The notes beneath the pieces were generated by a model. The model did not search any database, was not told the origin of the DNA, and worked only from the letters and a program-made list of their open reading frames with translations. A stretch of 64,000 bases of DNA, taken from NCBI GenBank assembly GCA_033085395.1, contig JANQBS010000017.1:248001-312000 (forward strand), given 5' to 3'. Position numbers and translations under genes: made by a program. Positions 1 through 10,615 of the stretch are shown here, in pieces; position 1 is the first letter of the stretch, and each line of letters begins with the position of its first letter. This DNA comes from Xanthoparmelia taractica. Taxonomy: Eukaryota; Ascomycota; Lecanoromycetes; Lecanorales; Parmeliaceae.

Positions 1-2140
1 GGAAGGGAGAAGATGTAGATGTTGGAAGGGACGGAGGCTGCTAGCCTGGGATTTACTGTTGATTTGGGGGGGTGATGTTATTGAAAGGGAAGAGAGGAGA
101 GGAGAGGAGAGGAGAGGGAGGGAGTGCTCTTTTTTTTTTGAGTATGGTTGCGGTATGAAAGGGAAGTTTCCGAGCATGATTATAATGTAGAGGGGAGAAA
201 TTGTCTTCAAAATACGGTTGCTAGCCTAGGGTCCGGTTGCTGGTTTGGGGATTACTGTTATTGAGAGAGAAGAGAGAAGGGTAAGTAGGTACCTTTTTTT
301 TTTTTTCGAGCATAGATGCGATATAGATGAGAATAGATATCTTGTAAATAGGGCTACTAGCCTGAAATTATTTGCTAGATTTAGGATTTTCGATCGAAAA
401 TTAAATAGGAATAAAGGCAGGTAGTCTAAGATTAAATATAGATTTTGAAGTGATTGTCGAGAATGAGAAGAGGGAAGAGGGTAGAAGTACCTTTTTTCCG
501 CGTATCCGATAACCGCCGGAGAAATCGCAACAAATTTTTGCGCTGTGTGTAAAGTCTTCTTATGTCGCAAAGGAGACTGTTTAAAGCGATTCCATGAAGG
601 ATTAGATAGAAGAGTCTACATTAGAAGAATAAGTCGTTTATTCTATAATTTATGATGGTGGGGCTAGAATAAAGTGAATGTAATAATGGAGAAAATCACA
701 TTTGTTACATCTCGGCGGTTATCGGATAACTGCGATATTGAAGAGAAGAGATGGATTGAAAAGGGGGTCGTTTATCTGAGGTTGGTTGCGATTTTAGGGT
801 GATTGTTGTTGAAAGAGGAGAGAGGGAAGGGGAGGGAGGGTCTTTTTTCGATTATAGTTGTGGTATGGAAGGGAAAGATTGTCTTGAAATCGGGGTTGCT
901 AGCCTAAAGTTAGTTGCATTGAGACTGCTTGATCGAAAACTGGAGAGGAAGGGAGGCCGCTTGCCTGAGGTTGGGTCCTTGGTTTAGGGCTGCTGGCCCG
1001 GGGTTGATTGCGATTTCGGGGTGATTGATGATTGATAGGGAAGAGGGAAGGGGGAATGAGTGCCTTTTTTTCGAGCATGATTGCGGTATAGACGAGAAGA
1101 GATAGATTGAAAAGGGGTTCGGTGGCCTAGGCTTAATTGCTGGGCTTGGGGTTGTTGTCGAAAAAGGAGGGAGGAAAGGGGGAGGGGGTGCCTTTCTTCC
1201 GAGCATAATTGCGGCATCGAAGGGAAAAGATATGTTGAAATTGGGATTGCTAGTCTAGGGTTGGGTGCTAGATTGAGGCTGTTAATGATTGAAAAGGTAG
1301 AGAGAAGGGGGAGGGAATGCCCTTTTCTTGAGTATACATACGGTATGGATGGGAACAGATGCATTGCAAATGGCGCAGGTAGCCCTGGGTTGGGTGCTGG
1401 GTTTGGGGCTGCTTGATCAAAAATTAAAAGGAAACGGGGGCTATATATCTAAGGTTAAGTGCTAGATTTGGAGTTGTTAATCGAAAAAGAAGAGGAACGA
1501 AGGTTACTGGCCTGAGATTAGTTGTAGGTTTTGGGCCTGCTTGATTGAAAATTGTAAAGGAACGAAGGCCGCTAGCCTGGGATTGATTGCAAGTTTGGGG
1601 CTGTTGTTGCTTAAAAGAGAAGAGAGAAAGGGAAGGATGAATTTGTTGGAGGTCGACTGGTGGGCTAAAAACCGTGATCTCTGAATGTTTTCATGACAAT
1701 AATAGAAGGAAATTAAATTCGACTGCGGTATGGAGGAGAAAAGATGTCTCAAAATCGGGGTTGCTAGCCTGGAGTTGGTTGCTGGGTTTGGGATGATTGG
1801 TTAAGAAGAGAAAAGGAATAGAGGCCGCTTGCCTAAGGTTAGTTATAGATTTTGGGGTTGTTGCCCAAGAGAAGAGAAGAACGGGGGGAGGCAGTGCCCT
1901 TTTCCCGAGCATAGGTGCGGTATAGATAAAAAAAGATTTCTTGAAGATAGGGTTGCTAGCCTGAGGTTGGTTGTAAGTTTGGGGGTGTTGTTCGAAAACT
2001 ATAAAGGAATGGAGGCCGCTTGCGTGAGGTTAGTTGCTGGGTCTGGGGCTGCTGGCCTGGGGTTGGTTGTAAATTTGGGGTTGTTGCCGAAAAAGAAGAG
2101 GAAAGGAAGGGGAACGGGAAGGACGGGTGGTGAGTTGTAG
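1..2140. repeat. Degenerate long-unit repeat field, purine-rich on + strand
   Basis: The stretch is built from diverged copies of a composite unit. One half carries a short T-run followed by a cgagcatagttgcggtat-like core (clear versions near 139, 306, 846, 1065, 1198, 1327 and 1895). It is followed by aagggaaaagattg and a ggttgctagcctggggttgg-like core. The other half is a GA-rich run (gagaagagagaaggg) or a gatcgaaaattaaaaggaacg variant. Spacing of the T-run core is about 125-130 bp where copies are adjacent (1065, 1198, 1327) and larger elsewhere. Both strands are open over long spans only because the composition is skewed; no domain is recognisable in those reading frames. There are no TTAGGG arrays, so it is not a telomere end. 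Confidence 0.7.
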
Positions 2141-2453
2141 GGGCTCATGTGTCTTGCTTGGGTAGGGATTGTGGGCTTTTGTCCTTTGGAATGGAAGGAA
2201 GCGATGGTCTGCGGCCGTGGTAGATGATGTTAGAAGGGGATTGATTGCGTACGATTGACTTGCGATAGGGGTATGGTTTGTCGAAATCGCTTTCATTCTT
2301 GCTAGACTTGCCTCCAACATAACTAACCACACGGATATCGAAAAGTAGAAGACAACAGGCCACAGGGCCACAGGACCGTCCTATATACCAAACCACTGGT
2401 CCACTGCCCAAACAAACACCCACTCCCAGGGCCCCCACCCCCCGCTCTCGGCT
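2141..2453. other. Intergenic, nothing recognised
   Basis: Non-repetitive sequence between the repeat field and the 3' end of the first gene. It probably contains that gene's 3' UTR. No ORF or motif I can support. Confidence 0.5.
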
Positions 2454-3582
2454 CTACCAAAGGCCCAAATCCACAAGATGACCAACGGCTTTCATGGTTT
2501 CGGGAGGGATGTCGTTTAGAGCGGGGAGTTCTTCGCGCTGGTTTCGTAGACAGAGAGTCAGTTATGATTGTACATTGCATTACATGCTTGTGGCAGGCAC
2601 TGGTCACTCACGATGCGGACAGCTTCTTGCCTCATCGCCTCGTCATTCGCAGCTCTCTCCTCAGCCGTCCTGTAAACTTGTCAGCCTAAGGCCGTTTTGC
2701 TCGAGACTCGGTGGAAAGCGTACTCAAACACCTCATCCTGAGCGGGACTGGAAACAGCGTTGGTGAGCGTGTAGTCCCATCGCATCGGTGTCTTCATCGT
2801 CTTCGTCCGCAGCAGACGAGGAAGGCACAGCGGGATTCGTAGCGGGCTGGCTTGGATGGTTGTCTCGCGCCTTTGTGGACTTTGTGCGTTTGGCTTTCGC
2901 TAAGCCAATGGTCTTGGGTGCCCTCTTGGGTTGGCTGCCACTGATCTCGAACTTTTCACGTGTTCCGGCTGCAACGTCTTGGAGCATCCTGAGAGTCTGG
3001 CGGGCATGGGCCAGTCTTGAAAGTGTTAGAATGCCTACCAGTCAGCGTCAGTTATGGTTGGACTTACTCGGAGCCAAACGACCTTGGGTTGGTGTGTTTG
3101 GCAGCTTTCGTCACTTTCTCCTCGTCGAACAGGGCTGTGGCGAATGTTAGTAGTCTACTCGTTCAACAGACTGGAAGGTGATAGTAGGACGACTTTTTGC
3201 TCGAGGTGAAGAGCGGTGCAAGGTGCGTTTTGTGCGTTTTGATGTTTGAAGCATTTTGCTGAACTATACAGGAAGATATATACCTTTTCGAAGTCTGATC
3301 CAATGACCCTTGTCTTCATTGTCAAGATTGAGAGGACTGTCCGGGGAAAACTCTTCGACCTTGAACAGACACTGGAATTAACTCAAGTTGCACGAGTGGA
3401 CGTGATGTGCTTACGTCTAAAGCCTTCTCTTTGCTGCCCATGACCTGCTCCAGAGTGGGATCGTTCAACACCGCATTCTTGGCCCGTTTGCGGTAGGGAC
3501 GGCCAACGAGCTTTGACGCGGTTTGAGCGGTTTGAGGGGCTGCAGCCAGAGCGGCACTGCTTGAGGATGATCCCGCTTCCAT
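2454..3582 (-). CDS. Conserved-looking protein of unknown function, six exons, one frame break
   Basis: I do not recognise the family. Exons (minus strand, 5' to 3') are 3415-3582, 3284-3308 (a 25-bp microexon), 3068-3134, 2724-3015, 2612-2669 and 2454-2537, all with GT-AG borders. The product of about 230 residues starts MEAGSSSSSAAL. It has a basic patch (GRPYRKRAKN), a helical stretch crossing three exons (HWIRLRKALFDEEKV, then HARQTLRMLQDV), a basic linker and an acidic run (ADEDDEDTDA). The C-terminus is helical, with EERAANDEAMRQEAVRI and the end GHLVDLGLW. The exon lengths sum to one base more than a whole number of codons. The frame changes near 2772-2780, between DTDAM and WDYTLTNAV, with no intron signals there, so it is a 1-nt indel or an assembly error. 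Composition suggests a nuclear protein, which is inference. An in-frame ATG at 3732 upstream is possible but less likely. Confidence 0.6.
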
Positions 3583-5930
3583 TTCAAAGTCTCTCGTTGA
3601 TCGTATTGTCTTGTTAGGATGATCGGTGGGTAGACGGTTGGTGAGGGAAGTGAGAGATCTCATACCCGTAGCATTGGCGCTAGCGCCAAGAACGGAAAAG
3701 ATCAAAGTGTAGCGGTGACGAAGCAGCTTCACAACACTCTGGGCGAGGGGCAGTTAGGAAAATCACAACAATTCCCCAATTGACACAGCCCGGCAGATCC
3801 GAGCCAACAGGAGAAGGTACTTCTCACCATTGCCCAACCCAATCTGGATGACTTCGTGCTGGTCCATGGCTGGGGCTATTTGCCCTTGTAACAACAAGGG
3901 GCGAACAAGATGCTTCATGCGAATGGTCGTTTCAGAGACCCAGTATACTGACTCAGTGGCAAGACCGAGCTACTCAATCCACCCCCACGAGCAGTCCAGG
4001 CTCTGAGCCTCCATTTGTCAGCCACACACACAGCGAAATCTCCGACATACCCTCCGCGCCTCCACTGGCACTGGCAAAATGCCAAGAGCCACTTCATTGC
4101 CATCGAGACTTGGGGAGTAAGTATATCTCTATTTTTTTGTTGAGGAATGCCAACCGCTGAGAAAATGGTATGACAGCTTCTGAAGTATAAGAAAGAATAG
4201 ACACGATGGAGTAATCCAGGGTTGCTTGCAACAATTCAACGTCCGTCAACGGCTTGAGATAAAGGGCGGAGGTAGAACGGTTCGTTGTGTGGGTCCGCCC
4301 ACGCAGTATAAGCTCTATAGCTTTGAGCCACCAGTGTAGCTTTGATGTTCGGATTGTTATCCGTTGCCACCTTCCACTGGTTTTCTGACTTCTTGCTACT
4401 TTTGAGAGTAGCAGACATGATGTCAAGGAGATAGAGGTTGACAAAAGACGGGAAGCCAAAGAAAGCACAGAAGATCTGCTTCAGTGACGGGAGAAGTAGG
4501 TCATGGAACAGCAGAATTGGACATCAGGTATTTATATACCAGCAGGCTGTGAGAAGGTGCTGATGCTGACTTACTGCAGGACCACCAGACATCCAGTCCA
4601 GCAAGGCACCACAAGAGTGGTGTCTCAGAAGCAAGCAAGAGGAATGAAAGAAGACGCTTTTATACGAGTCTCTGCAATTGTCTTTGACACAGGATCCTTG
4701 TGAATTGTCATGACTACATGAAAACACCGTGACCTCTGGCATCAGGATGTGATGAGTTACTCGACGTGAATTCGCTTAGCCGAACAAATCACGGCATCAG
4801 ATTTACGTCATCGCGTACTAATAAACTCAACGCTAGGCTCACGTGACATTGATTCACACCGACTGTAACATACGTCTTTGTCTTTGTGATGTCTAGTCTC
4901 TCAGCGTCACTCCTATCGCTGCAAATAATGAATGGCATGTGGGCTTGCTACTCTGTATCGTTGCATCTAGCTACATACCATGTCTGAAAAATCATGGTGA
5001 CTACCAAAGCGAAAGTTGGCGAATACACCACGGCGAATAAAGTAACGAGCTGCTCTTTAAGGAATTTCTAGACTCAGTACATCGAGAACATCGACCTGCA
5101 CATCTGTGGAAAGCCGTCTGTTTACTGGAAACCATGCAGGAGAGATGTCGTAGCCGGTGACCTTCGCCGCCGATAGGAGATGGCGTGATAACCCCAGGGC
5201 CCAGAAGCCTGAGCAGAGAGGATTCCTATGAGTGTGTATGGTCTGATGTTGTTGGTGTCTGGTCCCCAGGTGCGTGCTCGGGGGTGACTGGTTTGGCAAT
5301 TGTATGGGACAACGGCTTAAGAGCAGGGAAGGGGCCTCTTACGCCTTATCCGTGCCCACGTTTATGATGCGGACGGAGGGAAAAGAGGTGGTAAAAGGTG
5401 GATGAGGATGAGAAGTAGCTAAGACGGACCTCCCGGAAGAAATGTTGTTGGAGCTAGAGTCTGCGATAAAACCGCTCCTTCTGTAAGATGGGAACTGGAT
5501 TTTTCTGGGTCGAGATGAGAAGGGAAGAGCGACCGCTGGTGATTTTGACGGTTAAGAGTACACTGCTTCGTGGTTGTGCCTTGTGCCAAGGTCGAAGCTG
5601 GATTGGCAGCATCTCCCAGTTCCAACAATGGGTACCTGCCGAATGGAAGGGAAGAAAATTCGACTTTTCGGCAGCTGCGGTGCATTTGACCTGACCAGGT
5701 CTGCTCCGCCCGAACAATGCAAAACATCAAAAACTTTAAGGCATGCATGCTGGACTTTTTAAATGAATTGGGTAGTATTTATGATTTCTCGATAAATAAA
5801 TTGTATCACCAAGACATCGAAGCCTACAACATATCATCACACCCTTTCGCCTCGCATTCATCTACGAACAATCACCGTCATCGGTCACGAAGCGCACTAC
5901 TGGTACTCCACTCCCCTGGTTGACACGACA
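3583..5930. other. Long intergenic region, no gene supported
   Basis: About 2.3 kb. A 60-codon minus-strand ORF beginning with ATG at 4418 (ending 4236) has protein-like composition but no splice partner or recognisable domain. Other open frames are overlapping shadows. A TCACGTGA octamer, a possible bHLH or Cbf1-type site, lies near 4840. The last 200 bases are AT-richer and probably hold the promoter of the F-box-like gene at 5931. Confidence 0.5.
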
Positions 5931-7091
5931 ATGGATATGTCCGGTCAAGGGCGCTTGAGTATGCCGGCTTCCTTTCACCTCATACCCAGCCACTGGGGAG
6001 CGAGCGCAGCTGTCCTGATAGAGTTTCTTCCACATTTACAGGGCTGGAGATTGAGAACCTCCATGTTTCGGAAATTGCCCCCCGAAATAACCATGCTTAT
6101 AATGTGTCATACCAACAGCGAAGACCTTCCGAACTTGATCCAGAGCGAGAAATCTTTGAACGAGATATTCAAAACTCATAAAACGTGCATCTTCAAGCGG
6201 ATGCAGATTTACCAGTTTCCGGAGTTCTCCGAATGGTTTGGAGACTTGCCCGGATTTGACGGGCCAATACCGGGTGGTAATCGGACTCCGGAGCAAATCC
6301 AATGTCTCAAAGACGTCGTGCTTGCGATGGACTGGCGGGACCCAGAAGAACCCCGTTGCAGTGGTAAGAAAGCTGCTAGGGAAATGTTGCACCTGTTGGA
6401 ACAGTATGGCGGACGGCGCTATCTCTACTTCTTGGGTGTCATGAAGAAGCATGTAGAAGAAGATGCGGGGAAGCTGTACAGAATATCGCAGCGGGCGATA
6501 CCTTCTATGAGCGAAGGACTAGCCAAGGAAACGGCATTGTGCTTTTTCAGGATGTTACTCAACGCAGCAGCAGCCCCGGGTGGCCAAAAGGAGGATCTTG
6601 CCGATATGCCGGCGAGAGTTGAAAATCGACTCAAATTATTTCGACAAAAGCCGCTAACTCTTCAAAAGCTAATGACAGCGACCCTGGGATTCCTAATTGT
6701 TTGCTTAACAAAAACACTGCAATTTGGAGAGGTTCTAGAACGGCATCGACATCGACATCAACGGATACTGATTGAAAGGTCAAGGCCGGCGCAGCGAGCG
6801 GAAGACTTTTATCAGATATCATCAGAACCAATGACCAAAATGCTCTTGGAATGCTTCTTTTACTATGGGATAACGATTGTCCTCAAGCTGTGTGAGGTGC
6901 CAGTTAATGACGACGTCAAGAAAGCTCGCTCGGCCATCGTAGAGTTATTTGAGCAGAATTTGCTGAATCACCATGCCGCCATCAGCTTCGGTATTGTCGT
7001 GCACGTCGACCCGTCTATTCAAGAGGGATTGCTATGGGCTGCAGGCCTCGGGTTCCCAAATATTGGGTTTGTCAGAAGCGGCAAAGCGTGA
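5931..7091 (+). CDS. F-box-like domain protein
   Basis: Single-exon gene of 386 codons with no internal intron. Around residues 46-95 it reads FRKLPPEITMLIMCHTNSED followed by LPNLIQSEKSLNEIFK. That is the LP-x-E-(I/L) opening plus helix pattern of fungal F-box domains, which recruit substrates to SCF (Skp1-cullin) ubiquitin ligases. The rest is helical with no recognised repeat domain: GGRRYLYFLGVMKKHVEEDAG near residue 165, a hydrophobic TLGFLIVCLTKTL near 250 and a Cys-containing CFFYYGITIVLKLCEV near 315. Standalone fungal F-box-like proteins of 350-500 residues are common and mostly uncharacterised, so the substrate cannot be guessed. The first ATG is used; a second Met lies two codons later. 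Neither neighbour suggests a shared pathway. Confidence 0.7.
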   Translation: MDMSGQGRLSMPASFHLIPSHWGASAAVLIEFLPHLQGWRLRTSMFRKLPPEITMLIMCHTNSEDLPNLIQSEKSLNEIFKTHKTCIFKRMQIYQFPEFSEWFGDLPGFDGPIPGGNRTPEQIQCLKDVVLAMDWRDPEEPRCSGKKAAREMLHLLEQYGGRRYLYFLGVMKKHVEEDAGKLYRISQRAIPSMSEGLAKETALCFFRMLLNAAAAPGGQKEDLADMPARVENRLKLFRQKPLTLQKLMTATLGFLIVCLTKTLQFGEVLERHRHRHQRILIERSRPAQRAEDFYQISSEPMTKMLLECFFYYGITIVLKLCEVPVNDDVKKARSAIVELFEQNLLNHHAAISFGIVVHVDPSIQEGLLWAAGLGFPNIGFVRSGKA

Positions 7092-8072
7092 TTCATGGAA
7101 GTCAAGATGGAATGTTACTGTTGCGGGAAATAAGCGAGCTGATATCCTCTACTTCCTCCGCGTTGTATGTTAGATAAGATGATACGTCTGGCCACAGGCA
7201 CGATGTCGTGGGGAAGCTGGTGTGGGCGACACTTACTTTAGCTCGTGGTGAAGAATCGGATAAGGGCGACAGAAATCTGCCCCGACCTCATCTCCTATTG
7301 GCCATCAGGTGAGCGCCGCCCGATGGACGCGCGACCCAGGGTGCTTCGTGCTTCCCTGGAGTCGGGGTGAGCTGCTGTCTAATTCCACTTTTCGATTAAT
7401 TAATTACCTTCATTGATTGATCTACTTTAGTCATGATGGCTACCTCGCTAAGGGCAGGCAAAGGAGCCAAAAAAGTCTACTTCTATTTACAGATTCCCTA
7501 GCCGTTATTGTACTGGTATTTAGTGTACGTACGGTAGCTGGGTATTCTTACTCCAGTCTTTGCTGCAAAAGATCCGCACAGATAATCCCACGACAGTGTT
7601 TAAACCTTACTTTTTTTTGTGATTGCCCTTCTTACCTTAACCATTCCGCAATTACCTAGCCCAAAATAGACGCTGCGAGGAAAACGCAATTTGCCACAAC
7701 TGGAAAGGACCAGAGCTGGAGAAGGAGTAGGAGGGGGATAAGATCAAAAGTGAAAAAAAAGAGAAAAAGCAGGGAAGCCCCGAGTTGAATAAAAGGAAGA
7801 AGAAAGCAGGGGTAGACGAATATTTCCGCGGGTGGTCGCACTGCCTCGCACAGTGGGAGCGAGGGAAACACTTTCGACGTTATGAGAAGACCAGGATACA
7901 GAAGACTGCCCCACTCCTGGAGAAGGAGCACCTCAATGTTGAGGAAGGAGTGCCATGGCATATGCAATCGAATCATCCCTTCACTATTGGTCATGTTGAT
8001 TCGCAAACGACGACCCCTGGCCTTTTGACACACGGTTCCATAGCCGTGACCGATGCCAGAGCTTATCTCAAG
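7092..8072. other. Intergenic region between convergent genes
   Basis: It holds the 3' flanks of the F-box-like gene and the first P450. Short T-runs and a purine-rich stretch near 7700-7810 create open frames on both strands, but none has a recognisable domain. Confidence 0.5.
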
Positions 8073-9913
8073 CTACCCAGTCCTCCGTTTAATACGCACC
8101 TTGACACCCTCCTGACGCACGGTAAGCGCAGTAACCAAAGTCCAATCCTTCTCCGGATTCATCAACTCCAACTACCCGTTCATCACAATTAGCGGAGCCC
8201 GAACAAGCACAACCCACACCCAAAGTGATGTGTGTACTCACTTTGAACGTCCTCAGCAGACTAGGTATCACTTTATATATCTCCATCACAGCAATGCTCT
8301 TTCCAAGGCACAGATGGTTTCCCGCCCCAAAATGAAGCATTGTTTTGTCCATCAAGCGCGCCCGCTCCTCGCTGGCCTCTAGCCATCGTTCCGGCCGGAA
8401 GATTTTGGCATCTTCCCCAAAGACTTCTGGGTTGCGATGGGTCGCCCACGTACTGATGCCGACCACTGTGCCGCCCGGAATCTGCTCACCAGCGATGTTG
8501 GCGCCAGCAGGAGGCAGGACACGCTCGAGTTGAAAGGCAGATGCCGGGTGCATACGGAAGGTCTCTTGGATACAGGCGCGCAAATAGTGGAGCTTTTGGG
8601 CTTGGGTGAACTGGACATCACCTTTTAGAGAGGAAAGGTCTCGGGCGGGAAGCTAGGTGTCGAGTTCGTGTTGGAGTTTATCATAGTAGACAGGGCTTTT
8701 GAGGATAAAGTAGAAGAATGCTGTAAGTGTTACAGCACTATAAGCGGCGGACAGATTAGCTGATTTCACGGTAGCGATAATTGGGACTGAGGTTTGCATT
8801 GATGTGAGAGGGAGAGAGTCTAACATTGTATCTGCTCCAGCGCCAATCATTGTCATGCTTGTACTCACGACTTCTCTCTCGCTCATAATATCTGGATGCG
8901 TCTCTTTTGCCTTGAGGAACTTGTCGAGAAGGTCTTCACCTTCTTTGGTCTCAAGATCTTTTCCCGTTCTGTAATAGTCAATCCTATCTCTCATGCGTTT
9001 GCCGACGAACGCCCCAAGTGAAAATGTGCTGGCTTGGTAGAGACCCTGTCTCTGAAGCCATAACAGGATAGGGTTCTGTCGAAGGACCTTGTCCACCACA
9101 GGCCACGCACCTGCCTAATAACTTCATGTTAAAAGATCATTTTCTGTAGGGGCGTGCCATGGGAGGCTTACGATGGCCCCATAGACTGCAAATCTGTGTA
9201 CGAAAGCAATGATCCCTTGAGAGTCCGAGCCCAACTCCATAAATCCATGACGGGATCCATAAGTCAACTCGCCGGTCACATCGAAAGCGAAGTATTGAAG
9301 CCAATCTGCAAGATCAATAACACCCTCAGGACCCTCCTTATCACTAAATCTGTTATCCCATTGTTCTAGAAAACAATCAATGGTCTTAGCAATTAGATGT
9401 TCGTAATCCATGACGGCGGTGGCAGTGAAAAAGGGATTGATCGCCTTGCGCATAGAGTTGTGCCATGCAATATCACCACTTGATAGGAGGTTTGTCACGC
9501 TTTCGCCCTTTACAACGACTGCTTGAACGGGATAGAAGCCAGACTAGCGAGCATGAGTATAGAAGAATAGAAACACATTCGGGACAGGATCTGTAAGCTC
9601 GGACCTTGTTCCAAGGCTTGCTTGGACCGTAAATATCCTTGATAGCTTCTGGTTTCGCGAAACAAAGGAAATTAGGGCCCACCCGAACAACATCGCCATA
9701 TTTCTCGTGAATATCCACCATTGGGGGTTTGTCCATATTGAAGTATTTATCGTAAACTCTCCATAGGTCGGTGAAGGAAGCTAGGAAGGGACCATTATAC
9801 TTGGAAAACCCCTTTTTGTATCGGAAGAAGAGCAGCCTTCCAGTCGCCAGAGCGATCAGGCAGAAGATCCAGACCGCCACGGGAACGGAAGCTAGAGCAG
9901 TCGTTGGCAGCAT
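8073..9913 (-). CDS. Cytochrome P450 (pisatin-demethylase-like class), with in-frame stop
   Basis: Heme-thiolate monooxygenase, membrane-anchored at the ER by an N-terminal helix (residues about 8-28, VPVAVWIFCLIALATGRLLF). Exons 9605-9913, 9172-9543, 8825-9114, 8242-8737 and 8073-8171 total 522 codons, normal for the family. Landmarks are the I-helix AGADT (the next codon, Ile, is split by an 87-bp intron), K-helix ETFR, FRPERW, and the heme loop FGAGNHLCLGKS with its Cys ligand. The opening, with IYGPSKPWNKSGFY, resembles the pisatin demethylase-like group; the substrate is unknown. A TAG at 8653-8655 interrupts the frame between HELDT and LPARDLSSLK while everything downstream stays in frame and conserved. 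One C-to-T change from CAG would explain it. The gene is therefore a recent pseudogene, a read-through case or a sequence error. Start: the only ATG ahead of the anchor. Confidence 0.85.
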
Positions 9914-10615
9914 GATCCAAGCTTATAAGCGATTGAAGATGATATTTTCAATATAGGAGATTGAGGAAGAAGATGGGTATATGTACTTGGTCGGCTTCAA
10001 AGATAATTACGAAATTGGAGAAGTGTTCCGCCCGTTCCGCCCCCACCCGGACACCTAGTACTAATTCAGTCCTGACTATAGCTAAGGTATGTTGAATGAC
10101 CATGACAATGATCAAATATTGATCAAGAGAGATGCGCAATGACGGAGAAGCATAGCTATGTTGCTGAACCATAGTACCCGCCGGTTTCCCGATGTCTTAA
10201 AGTCACCAGATTTTTAAACATGGATTATATGAGCGCGCGATTTTTTAAATCTTTATATTAAAAGATTTAATAAGTAAAAAATAAGTTTAACGTCTATTAT
10301 TATTTAAATAGAGATGTATATTATGAGAGTGAGATATTATATTATTCTTATTTACCCAGCTCTCTCGCTAAAGATTCGACTGAGCGAGAGGTAGATTTTT
10401 ATCGCCTTCTAATGCCAAGCTAGGAAAAATTGATAGATACGGTTTGACGATCAAAGTCTGAAAAATTATCTTGTTGTAGAGCATTACAATCTGTAGCTGG
10501 TGTTAAAACGTACCGCGAACCGCTTCTGGTAGACGATCCTTCGTGACTAGTAGAAGCGAAACTACACCACTGGCCCCAATCTAGCGTCAAGGGCCAAAAA
10601 CCGTTGTCATGTATC
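9914..10615. other. Divergent intergenic region with AT-rich core
   Basis: The flank shared by the P450 (leftward) and the GH125 gene (rightward). The middle (about 10190-10400) is strongly AT-rich and carries inverted repeats, listed separately. Promoters of both genes should lie here, but I see no decisive element. Confidence 0.5.
10230..10390. repeat. AT-rich segment with inverted repeats
   Basis: Around 10241-10270 the sequence reads as an imperfect palindrome (AAATCTTTATATT followed by AAAAGATTT). At 10362-10369 and 10383-10390 an exact 8-bp inverted repeat, CTCTCGCT and AGCGAGAG, flanks a 13-bp loop. The composition contrasts with both neighbours. It could be a decayed transposon fragment or simply AT-rich spacer. 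Confidence 0.4.

Noticed and set aside
1..2140. Telomere or G-quadruplex array
   Set aside because: TTAGGG occurs only sporadically and never in tandem; the G-rich words are spread inside a longer composite unit.
910..2371. Series of minus-strand Pro/Ser-rich reading frames
   Set aside because: They are translations of the purine-skewed repeat and recur with the repeat; no ATG/domain logic.
7785..8192. Plus-strand 135-codon frame
   Set aside because: It overlaps the terminal exon of the P450 on the other strand and has no domain.
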